A stretch of DNA of 25,731 nucleotides, taken from the NCBI GenBank assembly GCA_036897485.1, contig JAYMTF010001165.1, positions 1 through 25,731 of the forward strand, given 5' to 3'. Each line of letters starts with the position of its first letter. Position 1 is the stretch's first letter. The notes under the pieces are model-generated. The model did not search any database and was not told the origin of the DNA. It saw only the letters and a program-made list of their open reading frames with translations. The position numbers were made by a program, and so were the translations under genes. This document shows, piece by piece, positions 1 to 9,579 of this stretch. The DNA comes from Pelargonium nanum (taxonomy: Eukaryota; Streptophyta; Magnoliopsida; Geraniales; Geraniaceae).

Positions 1-120
1 TGTGTCTAATCCCGCAATCTTGGGATTGCTTGGGACCAAAGACTTGGATGACGTGGCGCTCGTACGTCACGCGTTGGGTTGTGACTTGTTGAATTACTTA
101 TGATTTTTTGGGTAGCATCA
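1..120 (-). mobile_element. End of a long LTR, cut by the window edge
   Basis: The last bases before position 120 (GGGTAGCATCA) recur at the ends of the two long LTR copies ending at 10919 and 12610, each time preceded by a TTATGATT-type stretch and a GC-richer zone with ACGTGGC-like motifs. On the minus strand this reads TGATGCTACCC, a normal LTR start beginning with TG. Only the first part of the LTR (U3 in minus orientation) lies in the window, so its other end and any duplication of the target cannot be seen. Confidence 0.6.
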
Positions 121-273
121 AAATCATTAATGAGATCTAAAGAGCACGTGGAAATAAAAGAACATAAGAATATGAAAAGGGATAATTGGGTGAGGAAGGC
201 TGGCATAGTGGGTGCAATTCACAAGAATGTATGTGATGTCTTGAAATAATTCTCAAATAAAACGTACTATTAA

Positions 274-474
274 AGAATCAACTCAACTAAAAGTTGAAGC
301 TTGTAGTTGAAGTTAGAATAGATGAAGACTTTAATTATACAAATTTTTGGTGTGTCAGGATTTGAACTTGTGGCCTTGGACTCGCTCTGACACCATGTTA
401 GAGAATCAACTCAACTAAAAGTTTAAGCTTGTAGTTGAAATCCTCATTCATTTTTTTAATATTATATTCCAACA
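274..474 (-). mobile_element. TRIM (miniature LTR retrotransposon), copy 1, degraded
   Basis: Read on the minus strand, a 79-bp terminal repeat (474 down to 396) starts TGTTGGAATATAAT and ends TAACA. It is followed directly by a primer-binding-site-like TGGTGTCAGAGCGAG (395 to 381), close to the TGGTATCAGAGC complementary to initiator methionine tRNA. A second, partial copy of the repeat lies at about 320 to 274 (AACTTTTAGTTGAGTTGATTC appears in both, up to one base at the end). No protein is encoded. The same design is seen in introns 1 and 2 of the COQ3 gene in this window, with clear sequence similarity around the TTTAGTTGAGTTG segment. Confidence 0.7.
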
Positions 475-812
475 CTTACAACTATTAACAATATGGTATT
501 AAAACCTGCAACTATCAGACAACCCCAAGTGAGCAGAAAATAAGCAAATGAAACCTACGACTATTAACAATAATGTATTTGAAAGTTGTCAAACGTATGA
601 AAGTATATGTGTAATGTGTATGCATGCATGTATATTAATTATAATGAATAATGATCTGTCTCACCCCTGAACTGTAAATGTAGCAAGTAATAGAAGTAGT
701 TGACGGCTAGCTAGGGCTTAATTGACCCCTACCCAACTCCCATCCAACCCAACTTGTAGTATTTGGCATGAATAACCATTAATACATCTCATCCACCCAT
801 AACTACAACCTC

Positions 813-929
813 TCTATTTAAGGGCTTTTCCACCTACAATTTCTTGAGAGGTAATTCACAAATTAAATAAAAACAATGGGGTTCGGTGGGGACCACTCAA
901 ATTCATACATTACCAATTTGCTAACCTAA
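813..929 (+). promoter_or_regulatory. Promoter-like segment leading to a 17-codon reading frame
   Basis: A TATA-like CTATTTAAG at about 815 is followed by roughly 55 bases of A-rich leader and an ATG in good plant context (AAAACAATGGGG) at 876. The frame from this ATG ends after 17 codons, at 927-929, and a SINE lies about 80 bp further on. It could be the promoter and first codons of a gene whose body has been lost, the start of a gene with an intron I cannot define, or chance. Between 475 and 810 I see only AT-rich sequence without a gene. Confidence 0.25.
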
Positions 930-1010
930 GAGGGGGCGATTAAATTGTCCAACTAGCTAGTAGGTTTACACAATAAGTTCCACAAGAGGAGGAGGAGGAG
1001 GAGGTTACAT

Positions 1011-1103
1011 TTTTTCTGATAAGTAAGCGTAACAACTGATACTCAAACCTGCGAGCTCAAGAGAAGCAAGCGCCTTAAACCACTTGGCCCGTTAATGGAT
1101 ACT
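1011..1103 (-). mobile_element. tRNA-derived SINE
   Basis: On the minus strand this short element carries an A-box-like stretch (GGGCCAAGTGGTTTAAGGCG, 1090 to 1071) and a B-box-like GGTTTGAGTATC (1049 to 1038), the internal RNA polymerase III promoter of a tRNA. Its tail is an A run (T run at 1011-1015 on the plus strand). It is flanked by a 16-bp direct repeat at 995-1010 and 1104-1119 (GAGGAGGAGGTTACAT, with one mismatch in the right copy), as expected for LINE-driven insertion. Confidence 0.75.
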
Positions 1104-1631
1104 GAGGAGAAGGTTACATACAACATTGGATGCATAACAAACAAAAAATAAAACAATCATATGCTAAACTACTTGTAGAGAATACAATAAAATAATATAG
1201 AGATTATACAGAACAGAAACCCAACATCAACATGTTGCAATCCTTATCACACCCACTAATCAATAAACAAATACTACTGTAAGTAGAGAGTAAACAAGAC
1301 AGATTATAATAAGAATGTCTTCTGATAATCTTTGACATGATGATCAGTAACACACAATACCTACTGACTACTGTCTACTGAGCACTGGCATTAATATATT
1401 CTGATAATCAAATATATAAAAGAAGGCATAAAATCAAACCCAATGGCTTCATTAGGACAAACAATGGCTCCTTAAACACCCAAACCCAATATAGTGCTAA
1501 TCCTAGCAGTGCTATTATCTCCAGCAAAAATTGACATGGAGAGAGCTATTCCCAAATAAATATACAAATTATAAACAAATAAATGAAGAACATATAGTGT
1601 TTTGAATATGAGAAAGAAGGAATGGTAATAG

Positions 1632-2142
1632 CTAGAGATGGCATCCAAAGCAATTACATGTTTTGGGAGTGAAAGAGCAGAACCCAAAAGGCCTATTGGG
1701 AATGTTGCAATTGATGGCATAGCAACAAGGAGAGGGCATGCACACTCCCTTAGCCCCACCACAGCAAGTACACAGTGCACATATCCTGAAGCTTCCCAGC
1801 TTCCTCCTGCTCTCATTCAACATCATCATCCCCATTTTCCCAGCTTCCATCACAGGCACCAAACTCTCATTTGCCTCCAATTCAAAACACAAACAACCAC
1901 TCAATCCACAAACACCACACCACACAATACAAATACATATGCATACCCACAAGACAATAACACCAAAATTTGCAGTACCATAAAGAGGGATCTATAACTT
2001 ATCAATGAAAGCTGTGAAGAAAAGGCCAAAAGGTACTCACTTTGGGAACAATACTTGCTTCACTGCAGTTGATGACATAAGCCAAGAAGAGGAGCACCAA
2101 GAAGAAGAACACAGAAGCAGAAGCAGCAGCAGGAGCAGCCAT
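1632..2142 (-). CDS. Secreted cysteine-rich peptide precursor, two exons
   Basis: Exon 1 is 2142-2041 (34 codons) and exon 2 is 1874-1632 (80 codons plus stop). They are joined across a 166-bp intron (2040-1875) with a GTGAGT donor and a TTGGAG acceptor, both in phase 0, giving 114 residues. Residues 1 to about 29 form a signal peptide: short N terminus, hydrophobic core (VFFFLVLLFLAYVI), small residues before the likely cut at CSEA/SIV. A linker of about 30 residues follows. The C-terminal domain holds 12 cysteines, in the order RIC, ALC, TCC, GVC, SPCC, INC, GFC, KTC, NC, FGC, enough for six disulfides, and the protein ends FGCHL. I recall this tail (CYAINCNIPNRPFG, KTCNC) from an uncharacterised plant family, possibly listed as DUF7866; this is from memory. 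The leader upstream of the ATG is CT-rich, usual for plants. Function unknown; a signalling or defence peptide is possible. Confidence 0.8.
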
Positions 2143-2462
2143 GTTCCTTGAGATGAGGTGGGTTTTGATTTTTTTGAAGAAAAGTTTGGATTTTTACAAA
2201 GAATCATAAAGAAACTTCTAATGGTTTTCACCAAACCTGCTTCTTTAACTTTAAATCTCAAATTGAAGGGTTCTTCTCAGATGGGTTTTTCATATTTTGG
2301 GAGATGCAAATGAAATCCCCAGGAAATTTCGTCTAAGGAAAGCAAAACAAAAATGGAGGGTTTCTGGTTTTTGGGAAAAAGAAAGTTGTGGTACTGAGAG
2401 AGAGAAGATAAGATGCTACTGTCTATGATCTCCAAGTACAGTTGTGTTAAAATGACATAATG

Positions 2463-3000
2463 GGAAGCATTTCAGGCTTACTATGAAAAAGAAAAGAAAA
2501 AGAAATTTGGGATTATAATAAAATTGCTTTTCATTTCCTTATGGCTACTGTAGAGTAGATAGTTGGAGTTGGGCCATGGCTTGTGTTGCTTCTTTATTGG
2601 AGGCTCTAACATTTCCAATGATTTATATTTTTCCAATTTTAAAATGTCATTTAATGTTATCATTACTATTATTATTTATTTATTTGGTGGTGACTTGTAT
2701 TATTAATTATAGGTTAAACATCACACATTTAAAATTTGTAAGTCTATCCATCTCTCTAAAGATTTTTTTTATAAGCAACGGGACAATCAGGCCTACAATC
2801 TGTTCTTTAGTTAACACAATTGTTTACAAGCTCTTGCTCCCACAATCTGCTCTCTACCATGGATCTTCGATGTTGCTCTTTAGTTCACCTGGGGTCGTTT
2901 TTCTTTCTTTTTATTACTCTAACATAACCAAGTTTCCTAATGGAATGGCCTCTCTCATGCTTGAGTAAATTGAGTCCCTCTCATATGGTTTGCTTCTTCT
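2463..3000. other. AT-rich stretch, no gene recognised
   Basis: Open frames occur here on both strands, but their predicted products are low-complexity and hydrophobic, typical of translated AT-rich DNA, and no domain or splice pattern can be seen. Confidence 0.4.
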
Positions 3001-5300
3001 CCTTTTATAGAGAATTTCTTGGAGTTCTTTTATAGGTATTGCGGTTTTTCCTTTCTGGCGGTCTCACCTACTTGGGCTCTTGGACTTTCGGGTGGTTCAC
3101 GGATCTGACGGGCCTAGCGATAGATCGAACGGGCCCAACAGATCCAACATTTGCCCTCCTACCTTAGTTGGTCGATTTAGGAATGGTCAGGGAGTTTAGG
3201 CATGCTTGGGTGGCATGGGTGTTGTTTGTTGTCATGATCAGTTCTGATTGAGTTCATGTCGGGTGTTGTTAATTGTGAGTTTTTAGCGGATCGAATACTT
3301 GATCTCTTGCCTCAATTGGTTGATTCAAGGATGGTCGGGGAGTTGAAGCATGCTTCAGTGGTCTATGGTTTATGTTCGGGTGACAACTGATATCCCTTTC
3401 CCAACCTGTTGATTTTCAGGTGACTATATATAAATTTTTTGTTTGATAATGTTATGTACATTGCCATTGCGTTTATTTTTTGTTTAGTGCATCTATGTTT
3501 GTCAAAGAAAACAATTAAGACAAATATTCCGAGCGGGTTCTAAATTGTGTTTATTTGATGCAAAAGTTGTTGAGCAACATGAGTAAATGGCATAAAAAGT
3601 TACGGAGTAATAATAGTAACATAAGGGGTGTGGTTTGAATATTTCTCTTCTTCTGGCGTTTTCTTAATATATGTTGTGGACCGGTCTTGGGCTATTTCCT
3701 CTCTATCTTAGGGTGGCTCCCAGTTTAGCGGTTATCTGGACTTTAGAATGTGAGCTTTCTCGGTTACCTTGGACTATATATTCTTTGGTGATGTGGAAGA
3801 AGCAGTATTTTTAGGTTACCCACAGGTTTGGGCTTGTACGCATCCTTTTTGGCCAACTCCATTTTCCATATGCTTTGTTTTCTTCAAAGATAATAAGTCG
3901 TCTTGTAGTGAGGTTAGTGAAATGGGAGAAACATTAGGGCACTCTGTTCGGGCGTGTTGTCTAGAACTCTCGCCTATGTTGGTCGATTCTTCTACTTTGG
4001 ATGTCTATGTCGCTTGACTTGCATTCGGTAGTCCAACATCTCTTGGATCATTTTCCTTTTCTTGTCAAAGAGTTGCTCGCTCCTCCATTTTTACATAGCT
4101 ATGTGTCTTTTTCATTAGTTCGTACATAGTAGTTGACACGACCTTCTATTTAAAGAGCGAATCAGTGAATCTTGACCTAAATTTTAGACCTTTGTTTAGA
4201 GTGATTACAATAGTCTCATTGTTGATGTCGTGTACGTCTTGGTATATGTATGTAAAGCGAGCGACATACTCTTGTGCGGACTCCTTTGGCCCCTGGGTCA
4301 TCTCTATAAGATGTATTAATGTCTTCCTAGGAGGGGTTATGCTATGGAAGCGAAGAATGAACTCTACGAACAATTACATGAAACTTCTTATGGAGCATTT
4401 GGGAAGCTTGTTTATCCCATCTCCAGCCCTTCCTCCTAAAGTTGATGTGAACACTCGATTTTTCATTGCATCAGTGGCCTGATACCGAAGGTTTATATGG
4501 CATATGAAGTCATCTAGGTGGTGCTCTAGGTCTCTTTTACCTTGCATTTTTGAATCTTAAGTATCTTGAAGTAAACTACAAAGATTTTCCAACAAACTCT
4601 TTTGGATAAGGGACAATCTATCTTCGTGTTCGAGGAAAATGACTGAAAGTGGGAGCTTTCTCTTTAGCTCCCTCCTCATTCTTTTCATCATGTCTTCCAT
4701 CTCATCCCTCAGACTAATTGGTTATTTTTCTCACGCCGCTCCCCTGGTCTATTGGGGGTTCATCGTCAACTGATGGTCCTGACTACCACTGCCACTTTTT
4801 TTTAGTCGGGTATTGTCGTCTTGAGCAACGGTTTCATTATTTGTTGACTGAGGATTCTCCTCTTCCGTCTATGTGTTTTGGACCTTCAAGAAAAAGCATT
4901 GCCCTTACGTTAGAGGTAAATTGAGGCCGGTCCGATGAGGCATTCTTCTAGGGGAAGGGGCATTGTGCAAATCGTATGCCTCTGTACCTTTGTTGGGGCT
5001 TAGAGTCTAAGTTGGATGAAAGCTATCTTTTATTTCCTCCTTGTCTTTTGGTTTCGGCCATCTTCTTCTTGTTTTTTCACGTTAGGTTCACCAAATGTTT
5101 TTTTTTCAGATTAGAGTGTGTGGTCCCTACTTCTTAGTTGCGCTCTGAGTACCTACAAAACAAGGTCTCCTTAGCGAAAAACTCATTTGATGACTAAGTT
5201 AGTAAGTATTCAATGGTGGTTGTAGATTCTCTAAATAATTGTGCTTGTGGCACGTGTTAGAAAAGTGTACGATCGTGCCCCGTAATAAAGAAACTTTTGA
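3000..5300 (-). mobile_element. Decayed Ty3/gypsy-type retrotransposon
   Basis: The region contains a broken gag reading frame on the minus strand (separate entry). Upstream of gag on that strand, near 5097 to 5075, is ACATTTGGTGAACC, which resembles the LTR end plus primer-binding site of many plant gypsy elements (CATTTGGTGCC-type). Two diverged direct repeats at about 3160-3230 and 3300-3370 share 'ggtcgatt..aggatggtc.gggagtt..agcatgctt'. No reverse transcriptase, protease or integrase motif survives and the LTR limits cannot be set, so the outer coordinates are approximate. Confidence 0.5.
4146..4560 (-). pseudogene. Ty3/gypsy gag capsid fragment
   Basis: The minus strand reads a gag-like protein in one frame across an internal stop near 4374. 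Upstream of the stop are YQATDAMKNRVF and LGGRAGDGINKLPKCSI, matching the usual helix pattern of plant gypsy gag (a WY-[NK]LP-[PG]SI-type motif). Downstream are FVEFILRFHS, then KESAQEYVARFTYIYQDV and a TLNKGLK segment, matching the 'ES-L-YV-RF' and 'AL--GL' signature of retrotransposon gag domains. The premature stop and absence of a following zinc knuckle or protease mark it as dead. The original gag would have been several hundred residues long. Confidence 0.7.
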
Positions 5301-6168
5301 GGAGTTTCATGTTGTCAAACCTCATAGACTAGGGCTTGATTATATGGTGGAAGAGTTAATTGAACTCAATGATACTTATGGAATTGGAATAAGGGTAAAT
5401 TACACATGACTAACCTCGACTTAACACCTTTTGCACTGATACACCCTAAATTTTTTTTTTTTGGTAGCATTGGACTACCCTGAGCTATTTTCCATCCAAT
5501 CCATTAGTTTTATTTGATGAAAAATTCTCTCTCATCATGTGCCACGCACATGATTGTATAAAATTATGAAATACCAATTTTACCCTTAAAAGTCTGAAGG
5601 CTTGAAGATTTTGGAGAGTTTTTCAACTAATGTTCGCCAGAAACTGCAAATACTCGCCATAAATTTTCATAACATCGCGAGTCGCCGATTTTTATCCTGG
5701 ACATTAAAAGCTCTATTTTTAGCTCTAATTTCTACAAACTAGTAGATCAAATTGAACAAATAATTGTCCTTAAAATCAATCAACTAATAATTTTACATTG
5801 TCATTACAATCAAAATTTATATTGTTATGACAAAATTTCACAAAAATCAGTCACAAATCAATCCTAATAATTTCACCAAAATTATGCAATTCAAATCCAA
5901 AATGATGCAAATCAGTCCCAAATCAATCCTAATAACTTTAAAAATAAAGTTGCCTCCCAAACAAACCCTAAATCCAACTTCATCACCACTGCCGCTCTCT
6001 CGTCATTCTCGTCCTCTATTTCACCGGAGACGTAGATGATGATGACGAGGATGTCCAGATCCGACCACATCTTTCTAGATTCGGCTACGTCTGATGATGG
6101 TCGAGCAGAACCGTCGAGCTCAACTGACGTTGATGTCAAGTTCCGGCGAGTTCCACCACTCCACGTCT

Positions 6169-6316
6169 ATTTCACCAAAGCTCATCACCCGAGCTTCGCC
6201 GGTGATGAGTTTCGCCGAATCTAATCTTTGTGTGTGTGTGTGATTTCACCAAAGCTCATCACCCGAGCTTCGCCGGTGATGAGCTTCGCCGAATCTAATT
6301 TTTGTGTGTGTGTGTG
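6169..6316. repeat. 73-bp tandem duplication ending in a GT microsatellite
   Basis: Two adjacent copies, at about 6169-6241 and 6242-6316, share TTCACCAAAGCTCATCACCC, GAGCTTCGCCGGTGATGAG and CGCCGAATCTAAT, each ending in a (GT)n run. They differ by only a few bases, so the duplication is recent compared with the surrounding element. Confidence 0.8.
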
Positions 6317-6428
6317 TGAGAAGAAGAAGACCTTTTTTATTTAGTATTATTATTTAATTTTTAAATTTTTAAAATAAAAATCAAAGGTTATTTTGGTCAT
6401 TTTGCACTTTAACTAACAGCGTCACTGG

Positions 6429-7375
6429 GCTTGTTTGGTAAAACTTTTGAGTAGCTGAAAGTAGCTGGAAGTATAAATTTATTATCATTATTATTATCAA
6501 CCTAATCAATCACTAACCTAGTAGTATGAACTAATCTAACCACAACACTAAAATAAATCTAGAAATCAGAAGCTTCAAGAAACCAAAAAAAGTTATTCTC
6601 TGGTGATGCTACCTGCCTCCGCGCTCTGCCACCTGCCTCCGCCGCTCTGCCATCGCTGCCTCATGCTTCATCCTCAGTGCATCATCTTTCATCTTGAAAT
6701 TTCAGATCAAGGTTGTTGTCTCTTTTCTAAATTTTATTTTCTTGAAGAAATTGTAAAACTTTTGTAATCTTGTTAATGAATGGTATAATTTTTTATTTTG
6801 GGTGATTGGTGAAGATGATGATTCTTAGCTTTCTCTCTTCTCTATCAATTCATTTAGGGTTCAATTTGAGGCTATTTTTCATTTTAAATTTGGGCATTTT
6901 ATGTGATTGAATTTATTTTCAGTTAATTGAGTATGATTTGATATTTAATAATTTTTTCTGGATGAATGGTGATATGGGGATACAATTTTGGGCTCGAAGG
7001 GTTTGAGGGGTAATCAATGAGGGCAACATGGTCATTCACCATCAAAAACAGCAGTTGGAACCTGCTACAGTTTCTCACAGCTCCATTTTTGTGGCTGTGG
7101 GATTTTGCCGACTTCCAGCTGCGATTGCTGTAAGCTGCAAAATTTCCTTCATTTGCCAAACAACAACAGCTCAGGTGGCTGGCAGTGTTGCTGATGTGGC
7201 ACTTACTTGCAACTGCAAGAAGTTTTACCAAACAAGCACTTTGCCGACTTCCAGCTGCGATTGCTGGAAGATGCAAAATTTCCTTCATTTGCCTAACAAC
7301 AGCAGCTCAAGTGGCTGGCAGTTTTGCTGATGTGGCACTAACTTGCAGTTGCAAGAAGTTTTACCAAACAAGCAC
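6429..7375. mobile_element. Nested inverted-repeat element, possibly hAT-like
   Basis: The left end GGCTTGTTTGGTAAAACTT and the right end AAGTTTTACCAAACAAGC are inverted repeats of about 19 bp. The right end abuts the inner edge of the enclosing MULE's right arm (CACTAACGGATT), so this unit seems to have entered the MULE. The type of terminus (GCTTGTTTGGTAAAAC) is common in small plant DNA transposons, including hAT-like ones. I cannot identify a matching target duplication, because the left flank (CGTCACTG) and right flank (CACTAACG) share only CACT. No transposase is present. Confidence 0.5.
7104..7375. repeat. 136-bp tandem duplication at the right end of the nested element
   Basis: Units 7104-7239 and 7240-7375 have the same length and order: TTTGCCGACTTCCAGCTGCG, TGCAAAATTTCCTTCATTTG, GTGGCTGGCAG, GCTGATGTGGCAC, and CAAGAAGTTTTACCAAACAAG followed by CAC. 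Each ends with the nested element's terminal repeat, so the element has two right termini in tandem. Confidence 0.85.
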
Positions 7376-7494
7376 TAACGGATTAGATGGAAAATAGTAC
7401 AGGGTCATCCAAAGTTACAAAAAAAAAGTTTAGGGTGTCCAGTGTAAAATGTGTCAAGTTGATGGTAGTCATGTGTAATTTACCTTTGAAATAA

Positions 7495-8524
7495 ATAGGA
7501 TAAAAAAATCAATTTTTTGAATGGGTGAAACAAGTAAAATCAATGACAAGTAATTAAAGATAGAATATATGCAATAATCAAGTGTAATGCCATAAATGCA
7601 ATGTAGAGGTTAAGAAACGAGATGCAAAAGTACAACTAGGGATTGGTGTGAATTAATCAAGCTTATGTGTATATGCTAATTCACTAAAAATGGCACTACG
7701 TTCGAAGAAGGTTCAATGGTCAAAAAGACAAATCGAGCTATGGGAATCGATGGAAGCCAGAGAGCACTAATTCCCTTAGGATTTCAATCATTGGTTCCAT
7801 GGTATGTTCCCAAACACTTTCAAAATCACTAAATACAAATGGTGAAATTTCACAACTCAACAACCAAGTTAATTCAATCAAACAAATATCCAAGAACAAA
7901 TGGTGATAAATAATCACATTAATCCAACCAACAAACACCATTTACAGGGCTCGCAATGCACAAACAAGACATTTAGCTAGACATAGACAAATATAAATCA
8001 AATATTCAAGCAAATAAACTAATAACATCATTCTCATTCCAACTCTATGATAAATCTCTGATTTTGAGGCACAAAGTAGATAGTTAGAAAGATTACAAGG
8101 AAGAAATGACTTCAATGGAGGTGATTATTCCTGCTTCAAGCTCCATTCTTTTTCTTCAACCTCACAAAGCGCACGCTCTCTCTCTCTCTAGAACCCCAAA
8201 AATTAGCAAAAGTGGCTGAGAATACCTAAAAATGAAGAACCTCCTGAAAAATTCAACAAAATAAGATTAAAAAGCTCTCAAAAACTGACTAAAAACGTCA
8301 CCAAATTGATGATTTTTGTTCTTGATGATGATTGATAACAAATTTAACTAACAAATGAGCACATTAAAGAAAAAAAATTGTACAAAAATCAAAAACTTTG
8401 AAAATTAAATGCAAATTACGTCAACAATTTGAAGTTTCCGGCAAAACTTTAAAGTTTTCGGCGAGTGTTTGATGTTTCCGGCGAAAAATTTATGAACATG
8501 TTCTTGATGAAGAAGAAGAAGGAT
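7495..8524. other. AT-rich stretch without a supported gene
   Basis: A reading frame at 7738-7941 on the minus strand has no recognisable domain. The stretch includes a short (CT)n run near 8175-8190. The segment from about 8040 to 8330 resembles transcribed repeat debris, but no terminal repeats or protein motifs identify it. Confidence 0.3.
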
Positions 8525-8724
8525 ATAGTTAAGGGGAATTTTGGGATTTCAAAATATTTTCTATCATGTGCTGGGCACATGACCTAATTATTGACATATT
8601 CCGTTAAATATAACTGACGAAATGGTTTGGTGAAAGTTGAGGGTAGTCTAAAGTAACAAAAATTAGTTCATGGTGTCCAAGTGCAAAATATGTCAAGTTG
8701 AGGGTAGTTACGTGTAATTTCCTC
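8525..8724. mobile_element. Right arm of a second MULE of the same family
   Basis: The reverse complement starts near 8724 with GGAAATTACACGTAACTACC, continues with CAACTTGACATATTTTGCAC and a TTTGTTACTTTAGACTACCC segment, and so matches the arms of the element at 5393-7485. The inner part has 'atcatgtgctgggcacatgac', parallel to 'catgtgccacgcacatgat' in the left arm of that element. I find no partner arm between 7486 and 8500, so the left half is lost or too diverged to see. Confidence 0.6.
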
Positions 8725-9579
8725 TATTTTTTTTATTACTTTCATGTCAAGTTGTAGCTAAAACTCCATTTTTGGGTAGAATTCGCTAGTGCCATTTCAA
8801 CCTACAACGGAAATCCTAGTCTTCCACTTGTCAACTTTACCTTAAAATGTTCATTGAACTTTAATCAATCCTGAAACCGAAATTCTTGACTTTTTCCCAA
8901 ATTACTTCCACAATTGCTATATTGATTTGTTCTTTAATTCAATTCAATTTTCATCACCATCTTTACAATGAAAACCAGAATTTCACATTTTAGTAAGATA
9001 ATTTAGACGGAACACTTTGTGCTTTCCTATGAATACAACAACTCTGATCCCAGATATTTCACCATCCATTCTGACACACGTCAATAGTTATTGGAAATCT
9101 AATGATGGTTCCTGCTCTGACGATTGGCTATGAAATTTTTGTCTGAGGAGCTTAAGATGGTGGTTATGATATTTGCCAATAGATGAGCTTTGTAGCTTAG
9201 ACTCACACTCTCTATGAACCCACCACATAAACAGAAACAGAACCAACTCACATAATATCAACTCAAAGTAGTAAGGAACCGCCGCCCCCAAACCAAAACA
9301 TGACTTCACTGACAATGGATGCGGTGGAGTTCGCTAAAACTTTATGTAAATCTCTAACCGCAAATCTTGATTTCCCATTCTTTTTCTTCTCATTCTGCTA
9401 GCGCCACGGTGACTATACTCGGTGATGGGGTTGTATTTGGATCCAACAGATACAAGAAACTTGTTGTCGTGAGAACCGCCGCTTCCTTCGCTGGAGAACA
9501 CCATGGAGACGATAGAGAGGAGACAATGTCGAAGAAGAAGAAGAGATAAGCGATTTATAGTTTTGGATTTTGGATTTTG
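8725..9579. other. Interval with no recognised gene
   Basis: Open frames at 9088-9315 (minus) and 9367-9549 (plus) are short and their translations match no family I recognise. The GC-richer part from about 9395 to 9545 (CCGCCGCTTCCTTCGCTGGAG) could be remnant coding sequence, but no splice structure or domain supports this. Confidence 0.3.

Larger units (their letters stand above)
5393..7485. mobile_element. Non-autonomous Mutator-like element (MULE), 2.1 kb
   Basis: The two ends are long inverted repeats. The left arm begins GGGTAAATTACACATGACTA and the reverse complement of the right arm begins AGGTAAATTACACATGACTA. The similarity continues for about 120 bp, through ACACCCTAAA, a T run, and CTATTTTCCATC-AATCC-TTAGT. 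Flanking 9-bp direct repeats, TTGGAATAA at 5384-5392 and TTGAAATAA at 7486-7494, differ at one base; 9 bp is the Mutator signature. No transposase frame is present. The interior includes a GC-richer segment (about 5960-6220) whose open frames resemble no protein I know, a 73-bp tandem duplication and a nested inverted-repeat unit. Confidence 0.8.

Noticed and set aside
1638-1997. 119-codon frame on the plus strand
   Set aside because: It is antisense to the cysteine-rich peptide gene, and the splice sites and signal peptide support the minus strand.
2576-2968. 130-codon hydrophobic frame on the plus strand
   Set aside because: AT-rich, low-complexity translation with no domain, promoter or splice evidence.
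6219-6320. Possible CRISPR-like or satellite array
   Set aside because: Only two repeat units exist, without spacers; it is a simple 73-bp duplication with GT runs inside a transposon.
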